From positions 825,229 to 889,228 of the forward strand of contig NW_004454262.1 in the NCBI RefSeq assembly GCF_000283155.1: a stretch of 64,000 nt of DNA, in the 5' to 3' direction. Source of the stretch: Ceratotherium simum simum (Eukaryota; Chordata; Mammalia; Perissodactyla; Rhinocerotidae). Position numbers and translations under genes: made by a program. Positions 48,600 through 60,939 of this stretch are shown here, piece by piece. The notes beneath the pieces are model-generated. The model was not told where the DNA came from, ran no database searches, and saw only the letters and a list, made by a program, of their open reading frames with translations. Position 1 is the stretch's first letter. The number at the start of each line of letters is the position of its first letter.

Positions 48600-49380
48600 T
48601 CCCTGGTGCTTTTGCACCTTCTGAGGTGTATAAATAGATGCCTGTGATCACTTTAGGAGTGGAGGGTAATCTAGGCAAATATGGCTTGGTTACTGAAATC
48701 TTAAAAGCACTTCATGGCCAAGGGATGAAGCAGTAACCTGGAAAAGTAAAATGATTTTATCTAGAACTTCAATTCCAAAATGCTTGCTATATAATTATCT
48801 TATAGAAAATGAGATCAAGTGAGCTTACTAAGTTTTTAGAATAAATATTTTTAATTATAAGAAGACAAAATTTGGAGATATTCTCATTATTTTGTACACA
48901 TAATTGCTCTTCTGGTGCCAACTTTAAAAATTAAATTATAAGTCTCTTGAAAACAGGATTTGTGTGGATGATGGAAATGCCGACAGATCTCTGTTTAGAA
49001 GGATGGCAGGCGCTGCGATAATTATGCTAACCTATCCTATCATTAAAGATTCTATTGAAAGAGGTTTATAAATTGCTCCTCTTTTTAGATAAACCACCCT
49101 ATATTAAGGCATCAATGATATGGTGCAGAATTAAATTAAAATCTCATAAAATGAAATATGTTCTGTATTAGCTGTTTGACACTTAATTTGCCTCTGAATG
49201 AGTAGAGGAAATCACAAATTAACCTGCCTTTGTTTTTCCAACCATGGCTTATTAGGCGTTAGAACAACTGCAATTATAGCCTAATAATAACCGCCAAGCC
49301 TTATAAATATGTACGGAAATATGTCAGTTTGTGTTAAAGACCCCAGTGTGTTAAATGGAATGCCTTTAGCTTACTCTACT
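48600..49380. promoter_or_regulatory. Candidate conserved enhancer block, first intron segment after the exon
   Basis: AT-rich but complex, with no repeat signature. Motif-like words include GATAATTATGCTAA near 49017, CAATTATAG near 49271, CTAATAATAACCGCC near 49281, TTATAAAT at 49301 and CTTAATTTGCC near 49182. About 3 kb downstream of the exon. I rate it, by reading, among the strongest conserved-noncoding candidates in the window. Confidence 0.5.
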
Positions 49381-50127
49381 TACTCTCACAGTGGTATCCA
49401 CAATTGATGGTGAGGCAGTGTAGGTAGAGTACAGAAACTTAAATTCTTTCAAATACAGTACTGGAAATAATATTAGAATTTATAGTATTTCCTTTCTTAA
49501 CTCAAAATGATGAATTTAGATTCAGGACTTACAAATGGGACAAGGAATGTAGGTATCATCTTTCCTTGAGTTGTCACATAAAGGTTGTCATGTAAAATGT
49601 CTGATTCCTACATTATGTTTATTTAATTCAAGCAGTTTGAAAATTAAGAAACACTGGATATGGGGAATTTTCCCTTTTCTTCTAAAAAGTTATTCTCCAC
49701 TGAATTCACCAGGACTTATGCCCAATAGATAATTGGATTGTCTCTCTTTCTGTCTCAGATCATTTGCTTTGACCACAGATTCCATGTTTTATTAAGCCAT
49801 GTAGAAAAAAGTGCAAGTTTTAGAAAAAAATATCAGTGAGTACATTTTATTGGATTACTGAGATTATTTGCAGCATTAGTGACAGAACCTGAATCTATAT
49901 CCACACAGTTGAGGCACTAATTTTATGTGTATATTTTTACTTCTTGTTCTTCTCTATATTTCCTGCCCTGCATTGTTTACATCAGGGCTGTAGCCTTGTG
50001 TAATTCCAGGAGGTGTTATTGTATTCTGTGGGAATGGATGATGCTCTCTAGGCTAAAAATTACAACTTGTTTGAAAATTTCGCTTGAAAATTTAGACAAT
50101 TAGAATATTACACCCCTCTCCTCCAGA

Positions 50128-50351
50128 ATACAGTTGTATTGTTTTCTTTTCTTTTCTTTTCTTTTGGTGAAGAAGATTAGCCCTGGGCTGACATCCGTGC
50201 CCATCTTCCTCTATATGGGACACCACCACAGCATGGCTTGACAAGCGGTGTGTCAGTCTGCACCTGGGATCCAAACCCGCGAACCCCGGGCCATTGAAGC
50301 AGAGCGTGCGAACTTAACCACTACGCCACCAGGCCGGCCCCATACAGTTGT
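50128..50351 (-). mobile_element. ERE SINE, minus orientation, short form
   Basis: (TTTTC)n, GAAGATTAGCCCTGGGCTGACATCC, ACCACCACAGCATGGCTTGAC and a terminal CACCAGGCCGGCCCC. The body is about 50138-50341 with the 10-bp duplication ATACAGTTGT at 50128-50137 and 50342-50351. Its 5' end faces the ERE at 50628. Confidence 0.91.
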
Positions 50352-50612
50352 GTTTTTAAGTGACTACTTTCACACTAATGAAGAAAGTACCCTTTCTCTT
50401 GCATTTTGAGTGTGTGCTTTTTTTTTTTTAATTCTGTGTTAGAACTCATTTAAGCATGCTTCATTTTTAAAATTAGACATGGTGTATTCATAGAAACCCA
50501 AATTATAAAGTTTTAAATTCCACATTCATTCTGGATTTTCATTTGGGAGAAAATATCTTTTACATACAACGTTTTTGAGCCAAAGTTTCTCATTTGTGGA
50601 TCACTATGAATT

Positions 50613-50944
50613 GAATTTCGGACTGTCAGGCCGGCCCCATGGCTTAGCGGTTAGGTGCGTGTGCTCCGCTACTGGTGGCCCGGGTTCGGATCCCAGGCGC
50701 ACACCCACGCACCGCTTCTCCGGCTATACTGAGGCCGCATACCACATACAGCAACTAGAAGGATGTGCAACTATGACATACAACTATCTACTGGGGCTTT
50801 GGGGGAAAAAATAAAGGAGGAGGATTGGCAATAGATGTTAGCTCAGAGCTGGTCTTCCTCAGCAAAAAGAGGAGGATTAGCATGGATGTTAGCTCAGGGC
50901 TGATCTTCCTCACGAAAAAAAAAAAAAAAGAATTTTGGACTGTC
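50613..50944 (+). mobile_element. ERE SINE, plus orientation, full-length long composite form
   Basis: The head CAGGCCGGCCCCATGGCTTAGCGG, GGGTTCGGATCCC, the CAGCAACTAGAAGGATG / CATACAACTATCTACTGGGG segment and two AATCTTCCTC-type tails end in A15. The target duplication is GAATTTCGGACTGTC at 50613-50627 versus GAATTTTGGACTGTC at 50930-50944, one mismatch. This is the most complete ERE here. Confidence 0.93.
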
Positions 50945-51984
50945 CATTTGCTTCATGCAGAGCTCTGCAATTCATTTTCCAAAGCAGGGTCCTTAGTTAA
51001 TAATCCATGATAATAATTCAAGCCCCACAGATGTTCTTGCCAGTTGAGCTGAGAGCTGCCCTTGTCTCGTGCTGTGGATGTGAACAGGGTGAACAGGACT
51101 GCACCCCAAGCTGCACCCCAAGCCGGCACTCCTAGAGGCCGTTGCATTTCACCATCCACTTTACTAATTCATTTTAGAAAACCAGCCTCATCTTTTCTCT
51201 CCTGGGGGAATTGAGCACTCATGTTCTGTTCTATTCTGCAGTTCTTTTTTCTCTTAGTTTAGTCAGTGTGGCTCTTTCTAAGGCTGCCTGACTCGCTGGA
51301 ATTATTCCACCTAAGTAAGAAGAGCTGTTCTTCTCACTAAAAGTGATCTATTTCCTGGCGCCTGGGGAGAGGACTAGTACATGGTAGATATTAATATTAG
51401 CTGTGAAACAGAGTGCATTGGAAATAAGTCAGGCTTCGCCCCCATGATTATGACTGCCTATAAGGGATGAGAGCAGGGAGATGGAGTGGCAAGTTTGGAG
51501 TATGAATTACATACATTTCTTTCCAGAGAGAGAAAGCTCTAAGAAAAGATATGTTATTATGTTAAAAGCTTAGAGAAAGAAAGAGTAAGCAGATGACCAG
51601 AGCTACTCCTCAGTTCCCCTCCCTCCCTGAATTCAGCACCTTGCCTGTGCTGTGTACTCTGCTTATTGGGAGCTCAAATAATATTTATTCAAAAGCAGCC
51701 TTCAGTCTCGCCACCTGCTTAAAACTGTGATGGGCCCATGACACATAATAGTGATTTCATCCTTTTCATTCCCATGGAAGCCTTCAGTAAAATGTGGAGA
51801 TGGAGCAAAACCTTGTATTTAGGGGCATAACTAGTTTGGAATATTTTAATAGTACAATTTAAAATTAACAAAAGAAAGTCCTTTTTTTTTCCAATAGTAA
51901 AGTGTAATGACAGATTACATCAGATATTGAAGTTAACACTAACACACCCCCCCGAAAAAAAAGAAAATGAACTAAATTATAATT

Positions 51985-52085
51985 ATATCTCTTGAGGGCA
52001 AAGACCATCTGTGTATTTCTTTGCATTTGCTAGGCCAAGTCCGTGCCTTACACATAGTAGATCCTAAATAAATATTATTTTCAAC
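51985..52085 (+). mobile_element. L2 3' end fragment
   Basis: CTTGAGGGCAAAGACCATCTG, CCGTGCCTTACACATAGTAG and CCTAAATAAATATT match the L2 3' terminus. Confidence 0.6.
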
Positions 52086-52524
52086 GATGATAATGGGCCG
52101 TTGTTTCTTAAGCTATTGCAGGATGACTGCCATCATCTTTCTTTTGTTTTTGTTTGTTTGCTTTTGTTCGAGTGTGTCACCTCATGCCAACAGAGCTAGC
52201 ACACTTAGGACTCAAAACCTAAAGCTTGATTACTACTTAAGATTATATTAAAAGTGCCTATTACAATGTCAGGTGCTCCCCACTGCCAAGTGGATTCCCT
52301 GATAGGAAATCAGTTATTGGTTACCTTATGTGACTGGGTTCCATTTAATGCACATCTGTTGTTGATTCCCAGGCCCTTCACATGGAAATAAAATTAGAGA
52401 AATTAGCAACCTTAAATGGACAACCCAAGAATAATAGCAAAATTTCAAAGATAAGGGGAAACAATAAAATGAATAGACAATTCACATAAAAAAATATATA
52501 ATAATGACCATAGCTGTAACGTGA

Positions 52525-52745
52525 CATTTTTGAGTACTTACTGTGGGCTAGCCACAATTTTAGAGACTTTACATAATCATCTTGTGTGATACTTAGAGCA
52601 ACCCTATGATGGAGTTATTATTACTAGCCTTATTTTAAAGATACGGAAACCTGGACTCCAGAGAAGTTACACAGTTTAGGAGCAGTTAGTGCCATTATTT
52701 TAACCCAGGCATCAGACACTACATCCCTTGCTCATGACTTTCCAT
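52525..52745 (-). mobile_element. MIR SINE, minus, most of its length
   Basis: GAGTACTTACTGTGGGCTAGCC, AGAGCAACCCTATGATGGAG, TATTTTAAAGATACGGAAACC, GAGAAGTTACACAG and TTTTAACCCAGGC follow reverse MIR order. Confidence 0.82.
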
Positions 52746-53312
52746 GCTCGGCTCGTGAAAATGAGCGCTGCAGACTGGCTGCTCTAGTTTATACTTACTG
52801 GAGGACACAAGTAATTCTAACAACACCCAATAGGAAGTTTTCAGTGTCACTGGCTGTCATCATCTTCTGCAAATTTCTAAGGTAGGAATATGGCTGTGTG
52901 GAGAAGAGCCGTAAAAAGTCTTTTGACCTAGTAAGCATGTCTGTAACCAAAAAAAATTAGATATACATAAATGTTTGCTGCTTTAGAACTTGTGACACCA
53001 AACAACTGGACAATTTACATACCCAGCTACAGGGTGGGGTTTGGTAAATTGTGATTCATCAGCTTGTTAGAATATGGAACAGTATTTAACAAATGCATTT
53101 GAGAAAACCATATTACAATGTGGGTAAAGAATGATCACTGATTACAGCCGTATACCTAATAGAACATAAGCCATGTTGGACTAGATCACAACAGGTGTCT
53201 GCCTGGAACCTTCTTCCCTCAGATAGCCGTGGCCTGCTTCCTCACTTCATACATTTCTCTGCACAGATGTCTCCTTGTCAGAAAGGTCTTCTATGAAGAA
53301 CCATCTAATGAA

Positions 53313-53505
53313 CGGGGTTTTGCATACTATGGCCTGTGAGCCATATCTGGCCTATGGCTTGTTAATAAAGTTTTGTTGGAACACATTGACTCCTACTGGT
53401 TTACTGTTGTCTATGGCAGCTTTAGCATTCAAGGGCAGAGTTGAGTAGCTGACACAGAGAGAATATAGCTGCAAAGCTTAAAATATGAAGTTTGCCAACC
53501 CCTGA
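53313..53505 (-). mobile_element. hAT-Charlie-like element, same family as the one at 39528, opposite orientation
   Basis: TATGGCCTGTGAGCCATATC, TAATAAAGTTTTGTTGGAAC, GTCTATGGCAGCTTTAGC, GCAGAGTTGAGTAGCTGAC and GTTTGCCAACCCCTGA are the reverse-complement landmarks of that repeat. Confidence 0.82.
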
Positions 53506-55077
53506 TCTAAAATAACAGCCCCTTTCCAGCCTTACTCTTTGCCCCATTTCTCTGCTTTATTTTTCTTTCATTTTTATAAGTGATACTATGCATCATATTT
53601 TCTACTTTCAGGCTTTCCTACTGCTATTCCCAGCATTTTTCATCGCATATCACATCAGTTCAAAAGAGAAAATAAGTCTTATTTTTTGGTTATCAGTTCT
53701 CATGATTAACTGAAACAATATAGAGCCTGCCTAATCTTCAAGAATTACCTTAGACCAACTACATCCATCGTTTCTTATGTAGGTATGAAAATATGGGTGA
53801 GTTTCAATTCCTTAACTTTTACAATTTTAATGAGCTGGGAGCATAAATCCAGATCAACCAATACACACTTTACTTTGTATTAAGAAATGAACGCGAAACT
53901 AATAAATTGTACTCAAAGGGCATTAGTACTTATTTCTGTTTTGCAATATTTCTAGTGACTGAAATATTGAATTCCGCTATCGGTTGCAGAGAAAGCAGGC
54001 CCTAATTATAGTGCATATTCAGAGAGTCTGAGTGCCAGCTTCTTGGATAAAATTCCTGTGTTCTTTGTGCTGCACTCAGCAGTGGGGTCTGGGAGCTGAT
54101 ACTGACTGGAGTTATTCACGGGCACTGAACCGGAAGCTGCCGGCTCTATAGAGCCTGCTGTCAAACCTGTTGCGGGGGCCTGGGGGGTACTGGACTGTAA
54201 CAGACTTTTTTCTTTGAGCACAATGCTTCCACTCATGTTAAGCCTGGCTTCAAAGGCAACAGAAATTTACTGCCATCGTTTTATTTATTTTTCAAAACTA
54301 TGCATTTGAGAAAATGTAACTTTAACAGAATTTGTCCCAATGGGAAGACACTTTCAGGTTAGTTTTATGTGATGTTTACTGCCCAAAGTGAAGCTGCCCG
54401 TAGCTCTTCATATGTGGCCGTCTCTCCCTCACTTAGGTAACAGAGCCCGCTCTTTCCACCTAAACAAAGACATGCCATTTCCTATAGCCCCACAGCACGC
54501 TGAGTTCATTTCAGACCTTTCCCCTGGGGAACAAAGGCTGTGGGCACAGGGCTGCCTGTCATTCATTCCTTTTTGTTATTGTTGCATCCCCACCCCTGCC
54601 CCCAGAGAAATTCATACATCAAAAAATAAAATGCTAGCAGATTTGTTTCCAGGAATCTGCTTGCTAACTTTTCAAACGCTGAGTAACAACAGATTAGCTG
54701 GATTTTTGCATCTTTGGTGATCCAAGCAAACTGAAAGGAAATAGTAGGAGAAAGATCTGCTTTAAAACCCATCCTCTGAGTCCTAAGGTAGGGATATTTT
54801 TGCAGAACATTCATTTTTTAGATAACTGTATTGGAAAGAAATTTGAAAAAAAAATCGTGGCCATTTTTAGTTTTGATGTAATCTTTGTAAAAGGAATATC
54901 AGAACAGTAATGCGCATCTTACATTGCAGCTGGGCAAAAATTAAAAAGTTAAATGGCTTATTGGTCCCATGTTTACCTCCTGCGTTAACCTAGCTGAATT
55001 GGTGACATTGCATCAATTGTGATGACTCTGATGTTGAAAAACATCAAGTGCCATTCTAGACCTATACACTGCGCCTC

Positions 55078-55191
55078 TGCCTCTCCTCTCTCTCCCTCTC
55101 CCTGTCTGTCCCTCTCTCTCTTTCAACACACACACACACACACACACACGCACGCACGCACGCGCGCGCGCGCGCGCACACACACACACAC
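55078..55191. repeat. Polypyrimidine run plus 66-bp alternating purine-pyrimidine tract
   Basis: A CT-rich run (55078-55124) is followed by (AC)n, (ACGC)n, (CG)n and (CA)n in unbroken alternation at 55126-55191. The CpG-rich centre (near 55160-55177) flanked by CA on both sides is near symmetric. Alternating CG/CA is the classic Z-DNA-forming sequence. Confidence 0.95.
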
Positions 55192-58100
55192 CCTGGAGAA
55201 AATGCAGAGAGAAAAGAAGTGCAAGAACTGCCTTAGGGCATGAGAGTGAATTTCCAGTAAAGAAAAAAAATAAGAGTCTATAACCTAAACCCATAGGTTC
55301 CCTAAAATCCGGTCACTTACTATTCTGGGTTATGCAGCATCATGTGTGCTTATAAGTTATAGATATTTAAAACTGTCTTATACAGTTACAGAGTGATTAC
55401 TGGTTCATTAAACTGTTCTCAGTTGGGACTGTTACAGGGAATAGGAAGCTTAACCTCCATCTGAAAATCTAAACTAATACCAAAATGAATTGTGTGTAGA
55501 GTTGCGGTAGCAGGCATTCTTTCACAGGTTCCCCTGTGAGGATCCCTCAGGCTGGTCAGCACCTGTGATTTGTCCCCAGGATAGGGAGGATGCAGGATAG
55601 GGCAGATAGCTTTTACTGCCCACTCACCCCCAGGTAGTAGGAGCTGTGCCTGAGGGAGTTATGTTAACTCAGCACATTAAGTGACCCCCGGGGCGTGACA
55701 AGGTTAATGTGTGTCTCCTGCTACCTGAGAATGAGTTAGGTACTAACCAGAAAACCAGCAGTACTTTTCTAAATACGTTCAAATAGTATCCAAATATTGT
55801 CAAGTTCATCAGAAGTGGACAGTGTCTCTATTATGTGAGGAGTGAGGGGGAGGAGGCATTGGCTGTTAAATGATCCTCCTCATTTGCAAAACAAATCACC
55901 AAATCATTTTGCATAAATATGATTTACATTTTTAAGTCAGAGTCCAAAGAAAGCATTCCCAGTTTACTAAAATGCTTCTTGCCTCTATTCAAAGTGATCT
56001 CGGGCTCCCCTACAGAACAAAATCCCCATATCCCTAGCCCACATTGTTTTCAACATAAAAATGCACACCAGTGAAAGTTGTCAGAAACAAATTCAAAATA
56101 ATGAAAGTAACAAAAGCAATCAGATCTCTAAATGGGACTCCAATTTTAAAAGGTTTTTTGTTTCACATTTGCCAGGGATATGGCAGATTAATATTAGAAT
56201 TATGTTGGATTACATTAATATTTATATTACCTAACATGTCGAATTTATTTAAAGTATATATTTTGTGTATCTTCATTATTTTACTATATATATACACACT
56301 CTGTCTACACACACACACCCCGATCACTTCTGTCCATTTGCTTTGTGGTAATCTCAGCCTGTCTTTAGGATTACTCAATAAGAGACGCCATGATCTTCCA
56401 TCTTAATGGAATTCGTCAATAGGGGATAAGAAGGTCAGCCTAAAGTATTTTAATCGTGTTTTAATGATCAAAATCTGGTCACCTCGGACTTGAGATTTCA
56501 GGACTGCTGAGATACATGTGGTTCCTGGATTGAGAGAAGAAGAGTCCAAGTCAAGATTCCCCTGGAAATTGGGGAGTTGTGGGGGTGTGGGCTGAAAGCA
56601 GATGTCCAACCTCCTGCAAAAGGCTGCACTCAGCCCTGTGGAAGAGTCTCTCCCAGTCGGATAGTTACCCCGTGAATATGCTGTTTGTGAGAGAGAATTT
56701 TCGAAGTGGAAGACCTTGAGCATTTCATGAGTCTTTCTCTTCATTCCCTGGAATGGGGATAGCAGGCTGTGTGCATCTGACTTGGGCAGTCCATGCACTT
56801 GCAAGGGCCTTCCCGTGATCTGAAGAACAATCAGAAGATATATTACGCCATATTTAATTTGGGTTAACTTCCCCACCTTTCCCTATCTCTTCACCCAGAC
56901 GTAGGACTTTTTAGTTATTTTGGTTATCGTTGTTTGTTGTTTCTCTGTTGGTTGAGAGGAGGGAAGTATGAGGAAGTTGAATTGGAAGGAATGAAAAGTA
57001 GAGCCCACTCCCTTCCCCCAAGTGTATGGGAGAGAAACATCCTCCTTGGTCTATTTGCTTTGCAAGGGTGTTCTTGGATGAGGTCTTTGTCCGAGGCCCC
57101 CACTGAAGTCTCAGTGTACTCAAGCTTTAGAAAAGGCTATTGGCCCTTTGTTTTCTTTGTTGAACTGTTTATTTTGCTTTCTTCCCATGAGGTTCCCCAG
57201 CCTTGCTCTGACAACGCTTTTCTGCATGAATTACATTCCTCAGAGCCACAAGTCTCCGAATTCTTCCAGCCCATTTGATTCTGGCCTGTGTGATTAGACC
57301 ATAGCTTCGACCTGCCCTGGATCTTTGCCAAGCAGAGTGCTTGCTCAGTGCCCCTAACATGGAGACCTAAAGACATTTTGTAACCTTATTAGTGAGCAGG
57401 GTAGTGCTTCATTCCAGTTTAATAACTTAGCTGCTGTTGAATAGTCACTAGCTCTAAAATCACTGAAGGAGGCTGCTAGTCATTGGTTTCCTTTCAATGT
57501 GAATACAGATATTGAAGGAGGGTGGTTCAGGTTATTACACTCATGCCCAATTCAGTAACAGAAGTCATCCTGAGCAGGGTGGGAGAGGAGCCCATTAGCT
57601 CCATTTAAGTTAGATTTACATTTCTAAGGAATTTGATAATCATTTTCACAAAATGCATTTCCATCTGTGTAGAAATAGTGAACAGCAATAATAAAAATTA
57701 TTCAGATATCTTAGTCATAGCCATTATATTTTCTTGTGCATGTATGTTTTTTTCTGAAGTATGGTTTATGACTGAGACAGAGATAAATCATGAACAATCT
57801 TATGAATTATGTTTTTTTAAGCTCTTTAAATATTTGGTTCTGTAATGAATTATACCTTCATTACATATGTTGGTAAAACATTGATACCACTAGACAAAAT
57901 TCAGCTGTCTTAGGAGCAAAAGTCTCGAAGGGATCTGTTCACCTGTTCTTACCCATTTGTTTACCCATGAGAATCCTGACTGACAAGCAGGTGGGGTGGT
58001 GTACTGTACTTCACAGGGAGCCTGCATTTATTGATAGTGTCCCTGGAAGTAGATTTGACTTGGAACATCCCAAAAGAGGACCAAACAGTTTGTCAGAAAT

Positions 58101-58479
58101 GATTGAAAACACAATCTGTGATGAAAATTATATGCTGTGTAAATACGTATTGATACACAGAAGCTCTTCCTTAAAGAACTGGAGAAGGCCCCAAGCAGTG
58201 TGGCCAGGGCATGGTTCTGGTTTCTTGAGGGGCCTGGTTTGAACTGGGCTCTTGGCGTCTGATCTTTGCGAGCCCTGCAGTGGCTATGTACCGTAGGGCA
58301 CAGAGTTTCTGTGAGGGTCTCTCCACCGGTGTTCTCTTTGGCAAATAAATGCATTCACTCTGTGGGATCACAATTCTTCTTCACACATGGAGGATTTGTC
58401 TGGAAGATGGAAGTTAAACCTCTTTTGGCTAAAAGAGGCACTTCCTCCTTGGAGTGGGCTCTGAACACAGATCCCCCAG
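55192..58479. other. Unique intron, nothing recognised
   Basis: A minus-strand ORF of 157 codons (56403-56876) has no recognisable domain. A (CA)n-like patch is near 56290-56320. No assignable repeats. Confidence 0.5.
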
Positions 58480-58715
58480 TGAGCTGAAACACAGCTGCCG
58501 TAATGCTTCCTGTGTAACACAATTAACATCCCTCACGAGGAGGACTGGATTACAGCTTTGCTGAATAATCGCCTCTGAGCACACCCCCTCCCTACCCAAT
58601 AAATGTTGATTACATTAGCCCATGATAATGCTGTTTTCTTGGGTTTCAAAGTGTAATTCCAGAAAATTCAAGCAAAACTCTATTGGCACATGGCTTTTGG
58701 TGATCCTCTTCATAA
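58480..58715. promoter_or_regulatory. Candidate conserved block
   Basis: CAGCTGCCGTAATGC, ACACAATTAACATC, GAATAATCGCC, GTTGATTACATTAGCCC and ATGATAATGC cluster in 150 bp of unique sequence, a pattern common in vertebrate developmental enhancers. Confidence 0.38.
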
Positions 58716-58754
58716 AGCCAGTTGACAAGCTGTTTTCGTAATACATGTGGGCCT

Positions 58755-58890
58755 CAGTCGAGTTCCATTTTCAGCTCTGCCACAAATCCACTGGACCCTT
58801 GAACACTCTTGCTGACCACTCCGGGCCTCCTTGTTTTCATCTATGAAATGAAGTAGTTGGATTAAATGGTTTTTAAGATTCCTTCTTAAC
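58755..58890 (+). mobile_element. MIR or CR1/L3-related fragment, plus
   Basis: TTCAGCTCTGCCACAAATCC, CGGGCCTCCTTGTTTTCATC, GAAATGAAGTAGTTGGATTAAATGG and TTTTTAAGATTCCTTC resemble a MIR core joined to the TTGGACTAGATGATCTC type of ending. Confidence 0.55.
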
Positions 58891-59337
58891 TTCCCTCGGT
58901 TATGGGAAAGTTTAGGTTTGTTCATTGTTTTTCTCCTTGTGTGTGGACACTTAGAAGAGGAGTCTGTGAAAACAGTGTGGCCCTAATACATGCATTCCCA
59001 CATGCCATTTTTTTCTCCTGCCCCCTCTTTCCTTATGTGAAGATCTTCTGAGAGAGTCTTGCCCAAACGCTGGTCCTACCTCTCTCATTCCTCCTTGTTC
59101 TCTCCAGGTGACGCTTTGCACATCCCTCAGCCCCCAGCACGTAGAGCCGCTGGGGCACCACCTGTGTGCTTTGAATGTTGTTCAAATAGTTTCCCTTTGG
59201 AGTGAAGAGAGAACTGGAAAACCATGCCATTCTGTTTAGTAAGAGCCCCAATAATGTTAAAATATAAGCATTATTTAAGCATATATGCACATATTTGTAT
59301 TTAGCGTGGGGTAGTTTTCCTTTGTGTTTAACATCAT

Positions 59338-59505
59338 AGACTGGGTTTGAATCCTGTTCAGGTATTTACTATTAGATTAGTTATTCTGTCTGAGCCCAGT
59401 TTCGTTATTCAATCCCATTTTATATCCAGAATTCAAAGAGGGAGCATATAGATAGACACTTAACACAGTGTCTGTCATGTCATAGGTATTTGACAAATGG
59501 CAGAA
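59338..59505 (+). mobile_element. MIR SINE fragment, plus
   Basis: GACTGGGTTTGAATCCTG, TCTGAGCCCAGTTTCG and CTTAACACAGTGTCTGTCATG keep MIR order. Confidence 0.6.
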
Positions 59506-59820
59506 TTACCTAATACATGTCTCGTATTACCATATTTAAGTCATCTATTCTAAGTTGTACATCCTTTTTCACCTTTTATCATCTCTGAAATTGGAATGCA
59601 TTTTACAATCTAGTGTTTTACCATCACTGTTGGTGAAGTGGCAGTCATGAGTCAATAATTAATAAAATTATTATTACTTTGCCTTATATTTCCCTTTTTG
59701 TGCAAGTACTAGAGTGATATGTGATAAAATCTATGTCTGAATAAGTCTAAAAGAGCTCTTTTAATAGGTATAAAGTAAAAATTGAAAGTGATAAGGAAGA
59801 ACTGTCATTCTTAGTGGTAC

Positions 59821-59856
59821 CTAAAATATATATAGTGGTACCTATATATATTTTAG
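59821..59856. repeat. Perfect AT-rich inverted repeat (hairpin)
   Basis: CTAAAATATATATAG at 59821-59835 and its exact reverse complement CTATATATATTTTAG at 59842-59856, with the 6-base loop TGGTAC. Could extrude as a cruciform; function unknown. Confidence 0.9.
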
Positions 59857-59939
59857 AGAGAGAGTGTGTGTGTAGGTATGTGATCAGCAAAAAGTAGTTT
59901 CATTGTCAGGGTTTTTCCCCAAAAGCCCAGCCAATTTTT

Positions 59940-60345
59940 CCTAAATGTTATAATAATGCAGTTATTTGCAGGACTGTAAAGTTAAAATGTAAAGAGAATA
60001 TTTTCAAAGTGCTATTGCTGCCTAAATCAGAAAAAATGAAAAGGAGGCTAACTTCAGCCTGGAACAGTATAAAGGAGGGAAGCCTGTGTTGCTTGCTGGG
60101 TGTGTTGGTGTATTTGTGCCGATGCATAGCACAGGCTCTCAGAGGGTGAGACTTCATGATTAATGGTGTTTATTCTTGACAGAAGCCTCCTTTATTTATC
60201 TGCAATACAGTTTAGCGATTTTATCAGGCACCTGAATGAAAAATATTCAGTCATACCAATATTGCAGTGTAAATTGAGTAGAGTCACTTTTTATTATATC
60301 TTTCTGCCTTATCATCTGTACAGTAATTTTCTAGCAGAGGTTTGA
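59940..60345. promoter_or_regulatory. Candidate conserved block
   Basis: Includes GCAGTTATTTGCAGG, CATGATTAATGG, GCGATTTTATCAGGCACC and CTTTTTATTATATC without repeat identity. It is followed directly by a (GT)n microsatellite at 60424. Confidence 0.35.
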
Positions 60346-60423
60346 TATGGAAAGGCTGGATTTAGCTGTACTTGACACAAAGCCTCTTCAATTTCCCCTA
60401 AAAGTTCAGGCTGCTCTTAGAAA

Positions 60424-60463
60424 TGTGTGTGTGCGTATCTGTGCGTGTGTGTGTGTGTGTGTA
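60424..60463. repeat. Interrupted (GT)n microsatellite
   Basis: GT repeats with GC and ATC interruptions, running into ATAATATATA. Confidence 0.95.
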
Positions 60464-60939
60464 TAATATATAAACCCTCTCTCTTATCCAAGCAATTTCA
60501 GGATTTGAAAGAATAAAGATAAAATACACAAACCTGGATGGGAGAAGCCTTGTTAATATAAAAACATCTAATAGCTGTGAACTCACTGGTGAAAGCTCCT
60601 TTGCTGTTTAAGCTGTGGCTCAGTACTGAGCCTTCTGCATGGCTACGTGGTCCCACTTTCTTCTAATCAATCACCATCCAAGTCCAAGCAGCATAAAACC
60701 AGACCCTTCCATTTCTCCTGGGAGGAATATCAAAGTTGAAGTCCAGAGTGGCCTGGGGGGAGCATGAGTCTCTGTGATGATGGAAATACCATTCAAGAGA
60801 GAGGGAGAAAGGACAGAAAGTGAGGTCTTTATTTGTAGGACACTCAAGTAGAGTGTCATTAAGTTTTAAACAAAACTTTATTCAAGTAACAGACTTTATA
60901 GCATTAATTGTCAAAGCTAATCAATGGCAGACAGGGACC

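Noticed and set aside
50628..50700. tRNA-like head with A/B-box-like GTTCGGATCC
   Set aside because: It is the tRNA-derived head of an ERE SINE and not a functional tRNA gene; the same applies to all nine copies.
56403..56876. Minus-strand ORF of 157 codons
   Set aside because: No domain and no conserved splice context noticed; chance ORF is the simplest explanation.
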